This document shows, one piece after another, positions 23,945 to 37,548 of a DNA stretch of 64,000 bases. The stretch spans positions 16,134,641 through 16,198,640 of the forward strand of contig CP034996.1 in assembly GCA_004026145.2 (NCBI GenBank), read 5' to 3'. Within the stretch, counting starts at the first letter, position 1. Each line of letters starts with the position of its first letter. The notes under the pieces were generated by a model, which ran no database searches, had not been told where the DNA came from, and was given only the letters and a program-made list of their open reading frames with translations. The DNA comes from Takifugu bimaculatus. Lineage: Eukaryota > Chordata > Actinopteri > Tetraodontiformes > Tetraodontidae. The position numbers and the translations under genes were made by a program.

Positions 23945-26900
23945 TCACTGATTACGCTCCCCAGCGTGGGACAAAGGGTTGAGCTCTATGTTGCCGGTGG
24001 TGCCAATGGTTCCTGGCATGGACAGACATTCTTGTTTCAGAGGCAGTTCATCCTCCGGCTGGCATAGAGACAGGAATCGCTAAGTGGGGGAGAGAGAGGA
24101 AATACAGAGGTGTAACCCACACTTTGGAAATCTTTATACTCTGGTAGGCAGGGGTAGAGCTTTTATATGTCACAAGAAGGGTCTTTTTTTTATTAGTTAA
24201 TAAGGAAAGGGACAGTTGTGTTTAGATCCCTGGGTACTTTCCCAGCATAATAGCACTGGGGTAACTGAAGATAATGTTGGGACTCATTTATTGACTTAGT
24301 TATTGACACAGGCCATTTTTTTTCCTGACATAACCAATTCAATCCACTGAGTTATCCCAAAAAACAACATGTAGGATTGTTTGAGCTGAACTTGGCCTTG
24401 GCTCATTCTTAAACGAGATGACGTGACTAGCAGGAAACATTAACATATGATATACTGTATGTGATGACTAGTTCCTGATTAGGCACAGGTTTCAACACAG
24501 TTCTTGCCTTTAGAGCTCAGTCCTTAAATTTATCACTCTGTGCCTCACTTGAAAGTTACAATAGATTAGTTTCCAAAAACTCCTGTCAGTGATGCCAGGA
24601 ATGATTTGTTTCAATATATTACTGCTCTTGGCCTCAGCTAAACCGTACACACACTTGTAACCAAAGACGGTCACATGAGGACACATTAAATGCATTCAGC
24701 TGTCATTCCCCTGAACAATAGAGCACTTTCATGAATCTTGTCTGACCCGTGTGACAGTCTGACATGTTGGGCAACAATATCCAGCGACTGTTAGTTAAAA
24801 GCCGTCATTCAGATGAATACTTTTTTCAGGCACTTGTTTCGGCTGTGCTGGTGTGAAGGTCTGGCTCACCTGCCGTAGCGTGCCTTCTCCTCGGGCCACT
24901 TTATACAACACAAACAGAGGGATTAGCGAGAGGGAGATGGTGGCGATGAACCAGCCCAAGATGTTAGCCCAGAGTGGATAAACATAAGTGTCACTGAACC
25001 TCAGCGGGGTGTATTTGACAATAGAGAAGATGAACGTTCCCTGTGAAAGCAAATATTTGCATTTGTGAATACATTACCTAAAAGTAGCAGAGAAATTAGA
25101 TCCGCTGGGCGGGGATTGGCACAGTTCTTGCTTAGCAACGAGCTGAATGTGGTGCAACAATCTCTTTGTTAGCAACAGATGATCATCATACGGACAAAGA
25201 CATTTCAGAGAGGATGCTTACGAAACAGATGAAGGGGGTGATGTATGTCCAGCAGTACTTCATGAATGGATTTGGACGATATCCAATCATGTCTGTGATG
25301 TTTTTGTAGAAACGCTCAGAACCTATGGGAACCAGACAGTCGGCAAGACACCCAGCCTCAAGTAGACCTCAAAAACATTTTTTCTAATTCACTAACCGTA
25401 CACCCAGCCGATGCTGACTGACTGGCAGAGGGAGAGGAGGAGTAAAGTGGTTCCACTGCAGACATGATGGTCCAACAGCTGCAGCAAGTACATCCCTCCC
25501 TATAAAGAAGACATGAACATGAACATGACTATGAAACATGGTGGCAAAGAGTGAAAAAAGTGTGCTGCGCAAACCTCAGTAACCAGCGAGAGTCCCAGCA
25601 AGCAGCAGGTGCTGCAGATGGCCAACAGGAGCAGCTCACGCCTGCAGCCCTTACGCAAGAAATTCGGGAACAGGTCTACCAGTGATGTCATTAAACATTC
25701 CATACCGACAAACTGGAAGGAAACAGGAAAGTTGAAGGGAGTCGGTGCTTTTGAGTTCATTTGGTCTTTTCTATCCTCCGGGTTTAGCTGCTACCTGACT
25801 GTCCAGTCCAAGCAAAATGACCATGGAGAAGAAGCACACCGACCACAGATGAGGCATGGGCATCATGGCCACAGCGCGCGGGTAGACAATGAACGCCAAC
25901 CCCGGCCCTAGGCACACAAATACACTGTTAAAAATGTGGTTTCTGTTGATTTTTTTCCCCTAAAAGAATTACACTGGATTGCCAAAAGATCACAATCAGA
26001 AAAACTCTCTGGGCAAGAATAATCCACCCACATTATTGGCTAGGTGGGCTCAAGTATTAAGCTACTATAATGCTAAGTAAATCATTCAAATCCTTCACAA
26101 CGCCGTTATAGCACGCTAATAACAATAAATAAGGACTGAATATTGTGAAATACAGAAGCCTAGAAGGCTATGTGTCTGCCAGATGTCCTAACTCATCAGC
26201 CACTTCAAAGACAGATACTATATTCTGCTTTCTGAGCATTAGACAGGCAGTTATTACATTTGTCCAACCGATATGGCAACCATCAAATAATTTCAGGCGA
26301 TGAGCGATTCTCAGTTCTTCAAGATACCCGACAGTTTAGCAGTCACTCTTCGGCAGTACTTGCCTGATTCAGCTACCTCGGAAATATCCACTCCTTGCTC
26401 GTAGGTCATAAAACCCAGTACAGAAAAAATGGCGAAGCCCGCCACAATGCTGGTGGCGCTGTTCAGTAAACAAAGGTAGAAACAGTCCCTGTAAAGCACA
26501 ATGGAATCAATAAATAACTCCGTAAAAGCTGTGAATGGGCAAGACTTTTGGAAATGTTCACAGAATCGAATGTTTACCTGTAACAGTCATTTTTATAGGT
26601 GTTGTAACTTCCAAGAGAGGTAAGAAATCCAAGACCAATTGCATAGGAGAAGAAAATCTGAGTACCAGCATCCATCCACACCTGAAATGGTCAATCAAAC
26701 CAAATGTGTTTGTTCGTCTTTGTGTGTGTGCCTCTGGGTATGAGAGCAACGTCAGACATTCATAAATGCATGTTTTTTGTTTTATTTTTACCTGTGGATC
26801 AGAAAGGCGGGAGATATCAGGATAGAGGTAGAAAATGATGCCATCTAGCGCCCCAGGCAGGGTCAGACCACGTATGAGCAAAACTAGCAGCGTAGCGAAG

Positions 26901-29400
26901 GGGAAGGTGGCGGTGAAGAATGCTGCCTGACGTGAACAGAACCAGAAAAGGAATAGTTAAACCATGACTTTTGGACTGGAATAGATTAATAAGTTATAAT
27001 GTTTCCCTCTGCCGGACACTGGTTTAGCGTGAAGGGTGGTGATTTCCACATATGGTGATGACAGTTGCTGGTTGAGCACTTTGGACAGCTGCTTCACAGC
27101 AAGAACATCAGATCTGATTCTGCAGCCACAGACTAAAATGAGCTGCAGGGTTCCACATACCCCATATAGTTGGCAGGCAGATAGAAGGCTTCTGTGGTTC
27201 TAGGTCAATTTATGGAGGACGCTTAAGATCTCAGGACAGATGGCCACAATTAATCCATCTGGCTTTATTGATTAATCGCTTTATTGATCATGTTGAATTC
27301 CCAGTCCATTTTATTGCACTGTTCTTGAGAGAACTATTGAGTGAATGCAACGCTCTCATAAACTGCAGGAATAGAACAAATGTTCTTATGATTTTATTTT
27401 GATCACAGTTGTTTGTTCCAGAGGACTCTGTTACTTGGCTCTGGTTTTGGGTTGGATGTTGTTTCTTATAATGGACAATTAATGTTGTCACTGAAAAAGG
27501 AAACTGGTGGGAAAATGTATTAACGTGTCACCCTTTACAAGTAATTGTAAAATAGCAGAAAGGTTTTTATAAAGGCAACCGTACAGGATGTCATGTTTCT
27601 CTTTATAAACCCCAATCTGCCCCTCATAGAACATGAAATCCCTGCGCTTTTAGTGTAAAAAAAACCCCCAAACAACCGATATATATTTTGTCCTTAACGT
27701 CATAAAGAATGTCTGCTGCAGTAGTTTGCAGGGACAGCAACTCTTTCATTAACTTTATTCACGACCCCCACCCAAGCTGAGTGACACAACATTTAACTTA
27801 CAGAGTTGAGTCATCAAAAAAAAAGTTGAGTGATCAACACTATGACAGCCTCTTTGATCATTCTAGCTAGCATGTGCATAAGCAGCCGTTTCAGGAAAAT
27901 GTCTGTACTTCCATAAAATATTTTAAAAAGATGTTTAATAAACTGAGCAGCACCTTTCCTGTTGATTTGATGCCTTTCCATACGCAGAAGTAGCAGATGA
28001 CCCAGGTCAGGATTAAACACAAAACCAACTCCCACCTCAAGCTGCCCATGTCTTCTATACCTTTAGAGACCTTTAAAACACGGTTTCTGGAGAGAAGAAG
28101 CAACCAAGAGCAATGGGGAGAGGAAAGGTGAGTTTCAGGTGGAAGGAAGGGAACTAAGAGCAGGAGCAGGAAAATGGCAAGATGAGGAGAAATTTAAAAG
28201 TGGGCTAATTATAGTGAGGCACAAGTCGGAAAGGAGAGGGAAGGGTTTACAAGAGGAAAAGTTGCATTCTGTTAAAAATGTTCAAGTTGTCTGTATGCTT
28301 ACTGCCAAAATTCCACAACAGGAAGAGTTGTGTTGATGGTTGTCCTGGAAAGGCTCTGATTTGGATTAGTGAGGTCCAAGCATGCGTCTGTTACAAATCA
28401 TATAGATCAGAATTTTTATTCTTGCCGTATACTTTGCAAAAAAAAATGTTATTGTATACAGACATTATTTATTTTCGTTAATGCTATTAATCTATTACAT
28501 GCCTTTATTAACAGATTCTCATTAAACCATTGTGATTGCGTTGTGAGGGCTTATGTATTATAATACATAAGCATGTATTCATAAAAATACACCATTATTT
28601 TATTAGGGAACTGGGTAATCTTTCATAACTTTTCCAGATTTCCTGATACAACAGGACAACATACCTGTATTCCAGTAATTTCCACACGTGGTCCACGGCA
28701 AATCAGCACTGAAGGATGAGAATAAGTAAAAGAAGGCCCAAGCTATTATGATGATATATGAAGTCCCACTGAAGGCGATGATTAAGTGGCTAGCATATCC
28801 CATGCCTAAAAGAAAATTTGGGGGGAGGAAAACGAACGTCAAGCCTTAAGTTATTTTTCTGATTGTGCGTAATTACGCACGGAGAGTCAATTACGCTCGG
28901 CTAAATACGATGAACCATTTCAGGAAAACATTTGGAGCCTAAATATTAAAGACATAACATTATTCCTCTTTTTAAAATGATAATAAAACCTTGGAAAAGC
29001 GGGCATATCTTTCTCCAGCATGTGATTCCTCCCTGGTTTGTATACTGTCCCACCGAAGTCTCAAGGAAGAACAAGGGAACTCCGCACGTAAACATGAACA
29101 AAATATATGGGATGAAGAACACACCTGCAAAAAAACGAGATTATCTCAGTTTTTCTGTTTTCTTGTCGTGGGGAACAGTAGTTCCATCCGCTCACCCCCG
29201 CCGTTTTTGTAGCAGAGGTAGGGGAACCTCCACACGTTTCCAGGTCCGATGATCGCTCCCATGACGGTCAGGATGAATTCGGCTTTGGTCCCCCAGTAGC
29301 CCCGCTCTGACTGTTGAGGCATATCTGAATATCCCCCTGGAGCAGAAACTGTCCAGCTGTCTGGAGACTTTTCATTACTTTCTATGTTTTCAGTTTCCAT
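23945..29400 (-). CDS. SLC6 Na+/Cl--dependent transporter, GABA/betaine/taurine group (slc6a13-like)
   Basis: Plasma-membrane symporter with the 12-TM LeuT fold. Coding exons in order: 29400-29196, 29124-28990, 28805-28665, 28387-28303, 28086-27954, 26926-26792, 26681-26578, 26488-26364, 25907-25795, 25712-25575, 25499-25397, 25322-25222, 25040-24870, 24079-23945. Phases all agree, giving 607 residues, as usual for the family. TM1 reads GNVWRFPYLCYKNGGG. The second extracellular loop has the paired cysteines (C...WNTDAC) and sequons NQS and NTT. WKGIKSTGK, DAGTQIFFSYAIGLG, EVAESGPGLAF and GLDSQF follow in order. Similarity to human GAT2 (SLC6A13) and BGT1 is strongest, with some taurine-transporter-like stretches, so the exact orthologue and substrate are open. 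The start is the first ATG giving a family-length N terminus; an upstream in-frame ATG at 29,511 would add 37 residues. Odd features are a Pro in TM1, an altered TM10 motif and a GC donor. Confidence 0.92.
28549..28572. repeat. Perfect 24-bp palindrome in an SLC6 intron
   Basis: GCTTATGTATTA is followed directly by its exact reverse complement, with no spacer. It lies in the intron between coding exons 3 and 4 of the SLC6 gene. The flanking bases do not extend the symmetry. Confidence 0.95.
28865..28880. repeat. Perfect 16-bp palindrome GTGCGTAATTACGCAC
   Basis: A 16-bp self-complementary sequence in the intron between coding exons 2 and 3 of the SLC6 gene. A related AATTACGC core recurs about 8 bp downstream (near 28,890). 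It could be a dimeric factor site or chance; function unknown. Confidence 0.9.
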
Positions 29401-29557
29401 CACTTTATTAGTGCGGTTGTCATTTAGTCCGCAAAGAAACCCCTCAAACTGCACACAAAACCACACAAATATAAATCCTTTCACCCTCAGTACGCGGGCT
29501 GATGAGTGCACGAAATAAATCCAAGTCCAAGTTACACCTTAATCTACAAACTATAGT

Positions 29558-29564
29558 TTTTATA
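29558..29564 (-). promoter_or_regulatory. Possible TATA box of the SLC6 gene
   Basis: TATAAAA on the minus strand lies 158 bp upstream of the chosen start codon. Transcription would begin near 29,530 and give a leader of about 130 bases. The region shows no CpG enrichment, which fits a TATA-type promoter, but TATA-like strings are frequent in AT-rich DNA. Confidence 0.3.
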
Positions 29565-29869
29565 AAGTTTCGGGTCAAACTTGGAATTTCTCAGTTTTTT
29601 TCCAGGTTCCACGAACCAGAATGCGCCGACGTTGCCTTTTAATCACAAAGAGGCGTGGCATCTGCACAGCTGAGAAATAAGAGCAGTGCATGTCCTGGAA
29701 ATACGGCAAGCACGTGGCTTGACGATGGATTTAGACATCTACACGTAAATATTATTTTAAATAAATTATTAACACAACGATATTAGGTGAAACATCACTC
29801 AGCTCCAAAACACTCAGTCACAAAATGTGTACTCATTCAGTAGGGGACTGGACTGAGAAGCAGGGTCTA

Positions 29870-30025
29870 TATGTTCAAGCCCTGCTGGGAACAAAAGGTG
29901 GAAGGAGAGCAGTAGCAGGTGAGGTGCCGGGACACCTTTATGGCACTGATGAGGTTCCCTTGAGCAAGACACTGAAGCCCCCCAATGCTCAGATAGGACC
30001 CTGCGACCCCTCCATGGGTCTCTGC
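29870..30025 (+). repeat. Likely SINE-like fish repeat relic
   Basis: The order of 'GTTCAAGCCCTGCTGGGA' (resembling a polymerase III B box), then 'GGTTCCCTTGAGCAAGACAC' and a C-rich 'TGAAGCCCCCCAATGCTC' matches a common pattern in fish short repeats. Family and ends are not certain. Confidence 0.45.
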
Positions 30026-31899
30026 CTTCACCTGTAAGCAGTTACTATAATATCATGGCATCAGTCTGCAGTCATAACACAAGGCGCTTTTTACAGCAAT
30101 TAACAAGTTGTAAGTTGTTGCTAAACAGAGGTTATAAAAAGCCCATATTACATCTACACAGAAGGGATCCCAATTACTCCCAATTACTCACCCTTTGCCA
30201 CGAGGGATTTGAAGCTGGATAAGCTCATTTTTTATTGTTTGAAAAAGCTAATTGTGCTATAGCCAAAGCTCATTGAGCAATGCTGCTCTGCCTGTAAACC
30301 TGCTCATCTTCCCTGTGGGGAAAAAATTCTGATCTGTGCTTTGAAGGCCAAGAAGTCGGGTGGAGCTCAAAATGAAAAGAGAGGGTTGCTATCATAACAC
30401 ACCCAAGTAGCCCAGGTCAAAAGGCAGACAAGCTGAGAAAAAACATTTAGGTTGGATCAGAGGGGAGAAACAGGATGACAGCAACCTCAAGGTGTCAGAC
30501 AAAGGTACCTGAAAGGCTCCACAAAGTTTCCTTGAAACATTGCTGTCTAAACATTCAGTATGACTAGACTAGTATGGGATAGATTTAGCTGTTGGAGGTT
30601 ACCCTATTAGAACTGTGAGACTGACGCTTGTACGTCAGATCATGTGGAATCGGCAGCAGTCTCGAACTTTGGTGGAAACTCTCTTTGTAGCCAGTAACTG
30701 TGAATCGGCTGATAAGACGGCAGTTTGTTTGCAGCGAGTTGTTTCTGCTTCACCACAAATGGTGCCAGATCATTTTCACAGCAAATTGGCATCACTAACA
30801 GGATGCAGTTTAGTTTTCATATAGTTTATCTGATGAAATACTTAACTTGTTTAAAAGAAAGACGTATAAGGAGCTTCTTTGGAAATAACAAATGCTTTTC
30901 TTTTACACAGTTACTCTTTTTCCATGTGTTTTTCATACAGCATGTACCAAATGTGAATTATTTGTTTTTTGAAGCATTGTTAAAACTGGTTGCCAGCGTC
31001 AGCCGAAATTCTCACATCCTGCATCTGTTTAGCATCATCAGCCGGCCAAATTGTCCGTCTGTTTTTTAATGATTTGGTGGTGGTGGAGCCCTGGTAAACA
31101 CAATCAATCCTGTTGTTCACTTTCCTGTGATTGTTCTTCTAAAGAGAGATTTTTTCCATCGAATTCGCAGCAGCAGACGTTATCTCTGAGATATCACACA
31201 CAGTGACGTTGTTTAAACAGAGTACCAGGATGTATAGAGGATGCCCCATGACAACATTTTGGTCAATACCGATAAGCAAGGTTAACAATGCTTTTACTAT
31301 CAGATATTTAAATAAACAAAAACAAAGATTAAAAAAATAATAATTAATAAGAATTCTTCTTTCTTTTTTTTTTAAAGAAAATTGTTGTTGGTTGTAGAAT
31401 CATGGCGAGATGGCAGACTTTTTTGTTTTTTAAAATATTTTGTATTTTCTCAGTGCGTTCTGTCCTTAGTCCTTTCCTTGCACATAAAGAGGAATTTCGT
31501 TTGTGGTGGGGTCAGAAAACGTTTTAGAAATCGTTGGTAAAAGCCAGTATTGGTATTCATTTAGTGTGATCTCAGAAGGGTTTGACTCTGGGTCTTTGGT
31601 GAATTCGTCAAACTTAACCCACCTCTAAGAGCTGATGTGTCCTAGGTATTTATTTCTTTATAAATTACACTATTAATTTGACTAAGACCTGATTGGAGTA
31701 CTGGGCTCAGCTGGAAACCAGTGAGCTCATTGTGGCTGCATATGGAGGAGGGCGGGGCTCCCAGCATCATCACCACCCGCCATCGCTGCTCATCGACCGG
31801 GCTGCTGCTGATGCTGAGATCAAACCGATCTTCTCTGGGTTTAATAAAAAAATAAGATGACAAGGAAACGGTTAAACGTCCATTAGGATGCCTGGATGC
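30026..31899. other. Intergenic, nothing recognised
   Basis: AT-rich sequence between the SLC6 gene and the GC-rich region near 32 kb. No coding exon, RNA gene or clear repeat was recognised on either strand. Confidence 0.55.
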
Positions 31900-32430
31900 T
31901 AACAAGGTAAGGCGTTGAAAGCTGCCTTGAAAAAACCCCCCGCTGCTTTTTGAAAGGGTGAATCCGGTCGGAAGTGGGAGTTAGCGGCCCTATTGGTGTC
32001 ATTCGCTTTATCGGCACAGCGGCGGTGGCAGCTCACGCATTCTTGGGAACCAAACAAAAACCACACACACCCGTGCGGTCGTCGGGCACGACGCCAGCAG
32101 AGCGTGTCTGAATACACGCGGGTCGTGTAGGTTGAGCGTGCATGTCGGTGGAAGCGCGGGAGCTCGGCCTCCAGCCCGGGGATGGAGCACTAGCCGCCTG
32201 GTGCTCTGCATCGCCGTGCAAGGCCGTGTGCTGCACACGACGGCTGCTCACCGGAGACCGTCTGCGCGCACCCCCGCTGCTGCTAATGCTGCTAGCTCCG
32301 GCTCTACCTGTTGTGGAGTGGAGCTTACAGCTGTTGATGTGAAGCCGTGTGCGCACTACCTCCGTGCACAATTACGCAGTGAAGAGTTTGCAACAGCCGC
32401 GTTTATTCTGCCCGACAGAGCCTAGTCTGG
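31900..32430 (+). promoter_or_regulatory. jakmip2: CpG-rich candidate promoter / noncoding first exon of jakmip2
   Basis: CpG dinucleotides are dense between about 32,000 and 32,400, in contrast to AT-rich flanks. A donor-like CTG|GTGAGA lies at 32,430. The first coding exon of jakmip2 begins at an acceptor (37,427/37,428), so an upstream noncoding exon is needed, and this is the only clear CpG island between the SLC6 gene and jakmip2. The overlapping open frames here (66-112 codons, both strands) show no domain and are likely by-products of GC-rich sequence. A bidirectional role is possible. Confidence 0.4.
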
Positions 32431-34534
32431 TGAGAATGCAGCAGACATGTTGCAGGATCCCACAGTAGGCCTTGACTGAGGCACTGCAGCCTGCAACTGG
32501 CCCCGGGTGTGACACTGGCCCGATTTAACGAAAACCATCCATGCCAGGAATTTGCATGTTGTTTAGCAGGCACAGATTTAGGTGCAAATAATTAAACGAG
32601 CTGCTAGATAAGATAGCTGAAATAGGAGCCATTGCCTCATCACATGATCTTGAAATTATATATGTTACTGTAGGGCTGCCGGATTCATTGACGTTTGATT
32701 TTCACTTCAATTTTGGCTTTTTTTTGTTTGTTTAAAGACAATCAGACTATTTAACTGGCTTTAGAGGTTGATTTTCTATTTGATCTCTTTAGATGCCAAG
32801 GAAATTAATGTGTAACATGGCCAAAATTTCCATCCCAAATGTCTTTTTTAAAAAAAACTTTATTGTGATAACGATTTCGACACTAATCGCACAGCCTTAG
32901 CTTATATAAAATAAACTTATGCTTCAAGAAAGTATTAATACAGAATATGTTTCCACTAAATACTGTGAGATTTGGTTAGTTCATTGGTGTATTTACATGA
33001 AGCAGTTAGAAAGAGATGCAGTTTAGGCGCTGAGACGAAAACACAGGGAAAAGTCCCCCTCTGGACAGTCCTGTTGCTCATAACATTGTTCATCTAACCT
33101 TTCAAAGGTTAAAGGTTCATGAGGTTAGTTTTCCAAAGTGACTGATCAGTTTTTGCCCCCCCCCCCCAGTGGTTTGACAGTACCATTCTGAGAAAGCTTC
33201 ACACAGAGATTAACTTCAAGCCATGGATTTGCTTTTTACAAAACTGAGCACGTGATGGCACGGTGGCGCTCTTGAAATATATTTCCCGTGTTATGTTCTC
33301 TTCTCCTTAAACCCAGTGGCCAACTACTTAGTGATAATGGAAACCAGAATAAGGTGTCACATGCCGTGCTAAACTGGACTGGGCTGCAACATGGGAACAC
33401 AATATTAGGTTACCATGGAAATAGTTTTGGTTTTATAATCGTGATTTTTTTTTTTTTCCTTCACAAATTGACTTGAAAAAATATAAAACACATTGGATCA
33501 AAACAAAACTGTGTAATTTAGCAGCCCGTTTAATTATTTATGAATGCCCAAAAAAAACCCAAAAAGCAAAAAACCCAGTTTGAATCAGAACTTTTCAGCT
33601 GATTTAGTTTTTACCGTCAAGATTAATTCATAGCTCATGTTCCAAGAATAATCAATTTGTTTCTGATCAGTTTGCCTGTTGATCATTCAAATTGCATGCA
33701 AGAAACTCTGCTGAGCGCATTGGATGGATGTTTTTCTGACCCAATGAATTTCGAAGAGGAACATCCGTCCCGTCCAAACTGCAGAATTCTCTGTGACTCT
33801 GGCCAAACTGGTGATACTTTAAACCTTCTTACGTCACAACCGGATCCCTGTTTGGAATTGGACTTAGCTGGCTTTAGTCAGATAAATGTTTGCTGACTCG
33901 GTTGCATACAAATCCTCAGTCAAAAACATTCTGTGATCACATTGTTTGTTGCATGTTTACCCTTTCAGATATGACCACAAGCATTGCTACTTTTCATCCA
34001 TGTAAATGAGCATAATGTATTATGGAAAAAAAAAAGCTTTCAAAATTAAATTAGAATCACAACCAAACCCTAAACCAGATGTGAGCCTTATATTAATTGT
34101 ACCCAGCTCTTTCTACCCAAGGCAGTTAGATTAGAAATATGGTTCGGCTTTATCAGAGAAGCAGTAAAAAAGTGACGGGGGAAATGCAGAAACTGGCAGA
34201 GGACTGGACAGAGGGGCAGCTTTGGGTCACCGAGGGTGTTGTGTAGTGGGTTGTGAGTGATGCTTTGTATGTGTCCTGAAATTGAATATGTTTTTGCCAT
34301 TTACTGAACCACTGATATCATGGAGTGAATGAGGTCACTACATAAACTACATAAAGTCTGCATGTGAGTGTTTCAATTCACCAAAGAATTACATCCACTT
34401 TTGGGCTTCCTTTTGTTGAGACCTGGACTGTTACCAAATAGACATAAGCAAATGTAAACAGATATGATAGGTAGAAGTAGGTCAAAAGCATTCATGTATT
34501 GTCTTTATTTGACTTCATTAAACCAAGATGTCTG
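32431..34534. other. Probable jakmip2 intron 1, nothing coding
   Basis: AT-rich sequence with a 13-base poly-C run near 33,156-33,168 and no recognised exon or repeat family. It is intronic only if the first exon lies near 32.4 kb. Confidence 0.4.
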
Positions 34535-34690
34535 TGTAGATTCTCATTCATCCAGGTCATAACTATCCAAAGTAAGGTCTCTGCTTCTTCGGTTCTGCAC
34601 TGAAGAAGCCTTGTGGAGAGAAGGCAAAAGGTCTTCCAAGAAAACCTTAGAAACCCAGTCGATCAGAGATCTTACCTTGGATTATTAAAC
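34535..34690 (+). repeat. Fish interspersed repeat with CTGAAGAAGCC motif
   Basis: 'GATTCTCATTCATCCAGGTC', then 'CTTCGGTTCTGCACTGAAGA' and an 'AGGTCTTCCAAGAAAACCTT' block follow the order of a widespread fish repeat whose core reads like CTGAAGAAGCCTCTTGGATG. I recall it near Penelope-like elements but cannot verify the family. Confidence 0.5.
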
Positions 34691-34895
34691 CAGTCACTCA
34701 CGGAATGTGCCTGTTTCCTGAAGGCTGACTGGAAAATTCTAATTTAACCTGCTTCCCTTCTGAACTGCCTGTGATTAACTTTTGTCTGTTTGGCAGAAAA
34801 ACAGTGCTGCAGGTCAGTCATCTAACAATGTACCAAAGCATATCGTGTTACATTTCTCACCAAAATACTTAACGTATATAGAATTATATATATAA

Positions 34896-37427
<2,532 letters not shown>

Positions 37428-37447
37428 GCTTTCCATCTAAGAAGAGA

Positions 37448-37536
37448 ATGAGGAAGAGGAGGAACTGGAGAACCTCAGGGAAGCCTTGGAAAGTTTCTGT
37501 GCTGTTTCAATGAGAGCACTAAAAGAGCAGCACTAA
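37448..37536 (+). promoter_or_regulatory. jakmip2: Two overlapping uORFs in the jakmip2 leader
   Basis: The leader part of the first coding exon (37,428-37,548) has a 21-codon open frame at 37,448-37,513 and a second of 8 codons at 37,510-37,536. They overlap as ATGA, the stop of the first sharing bases with the start of the second. The second stop lies 12 bases before the jakmip2 ATG at 37,549. Such an arrangement can limit translation and allow reinitiation, but the effect here is inferred. Confidence 0.5.
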
Positions 37537-37548
37537 TTTTTTGACGCA

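Noticed and set aside
29401..29511. Upstream in-frame ATG for the SLC6 gene at 29,511
   Set aside because: It would add 37 residues without resemblance to SLC6 N termini; the ATG at 29,400 gives the usual family length.
32008..32425. Several overlapping 66-112 codon frames on both strands near 32 kb
   Set aside because: The CpG-rich sequence has few stops; no frame shows a domain, and both strands are open at once.
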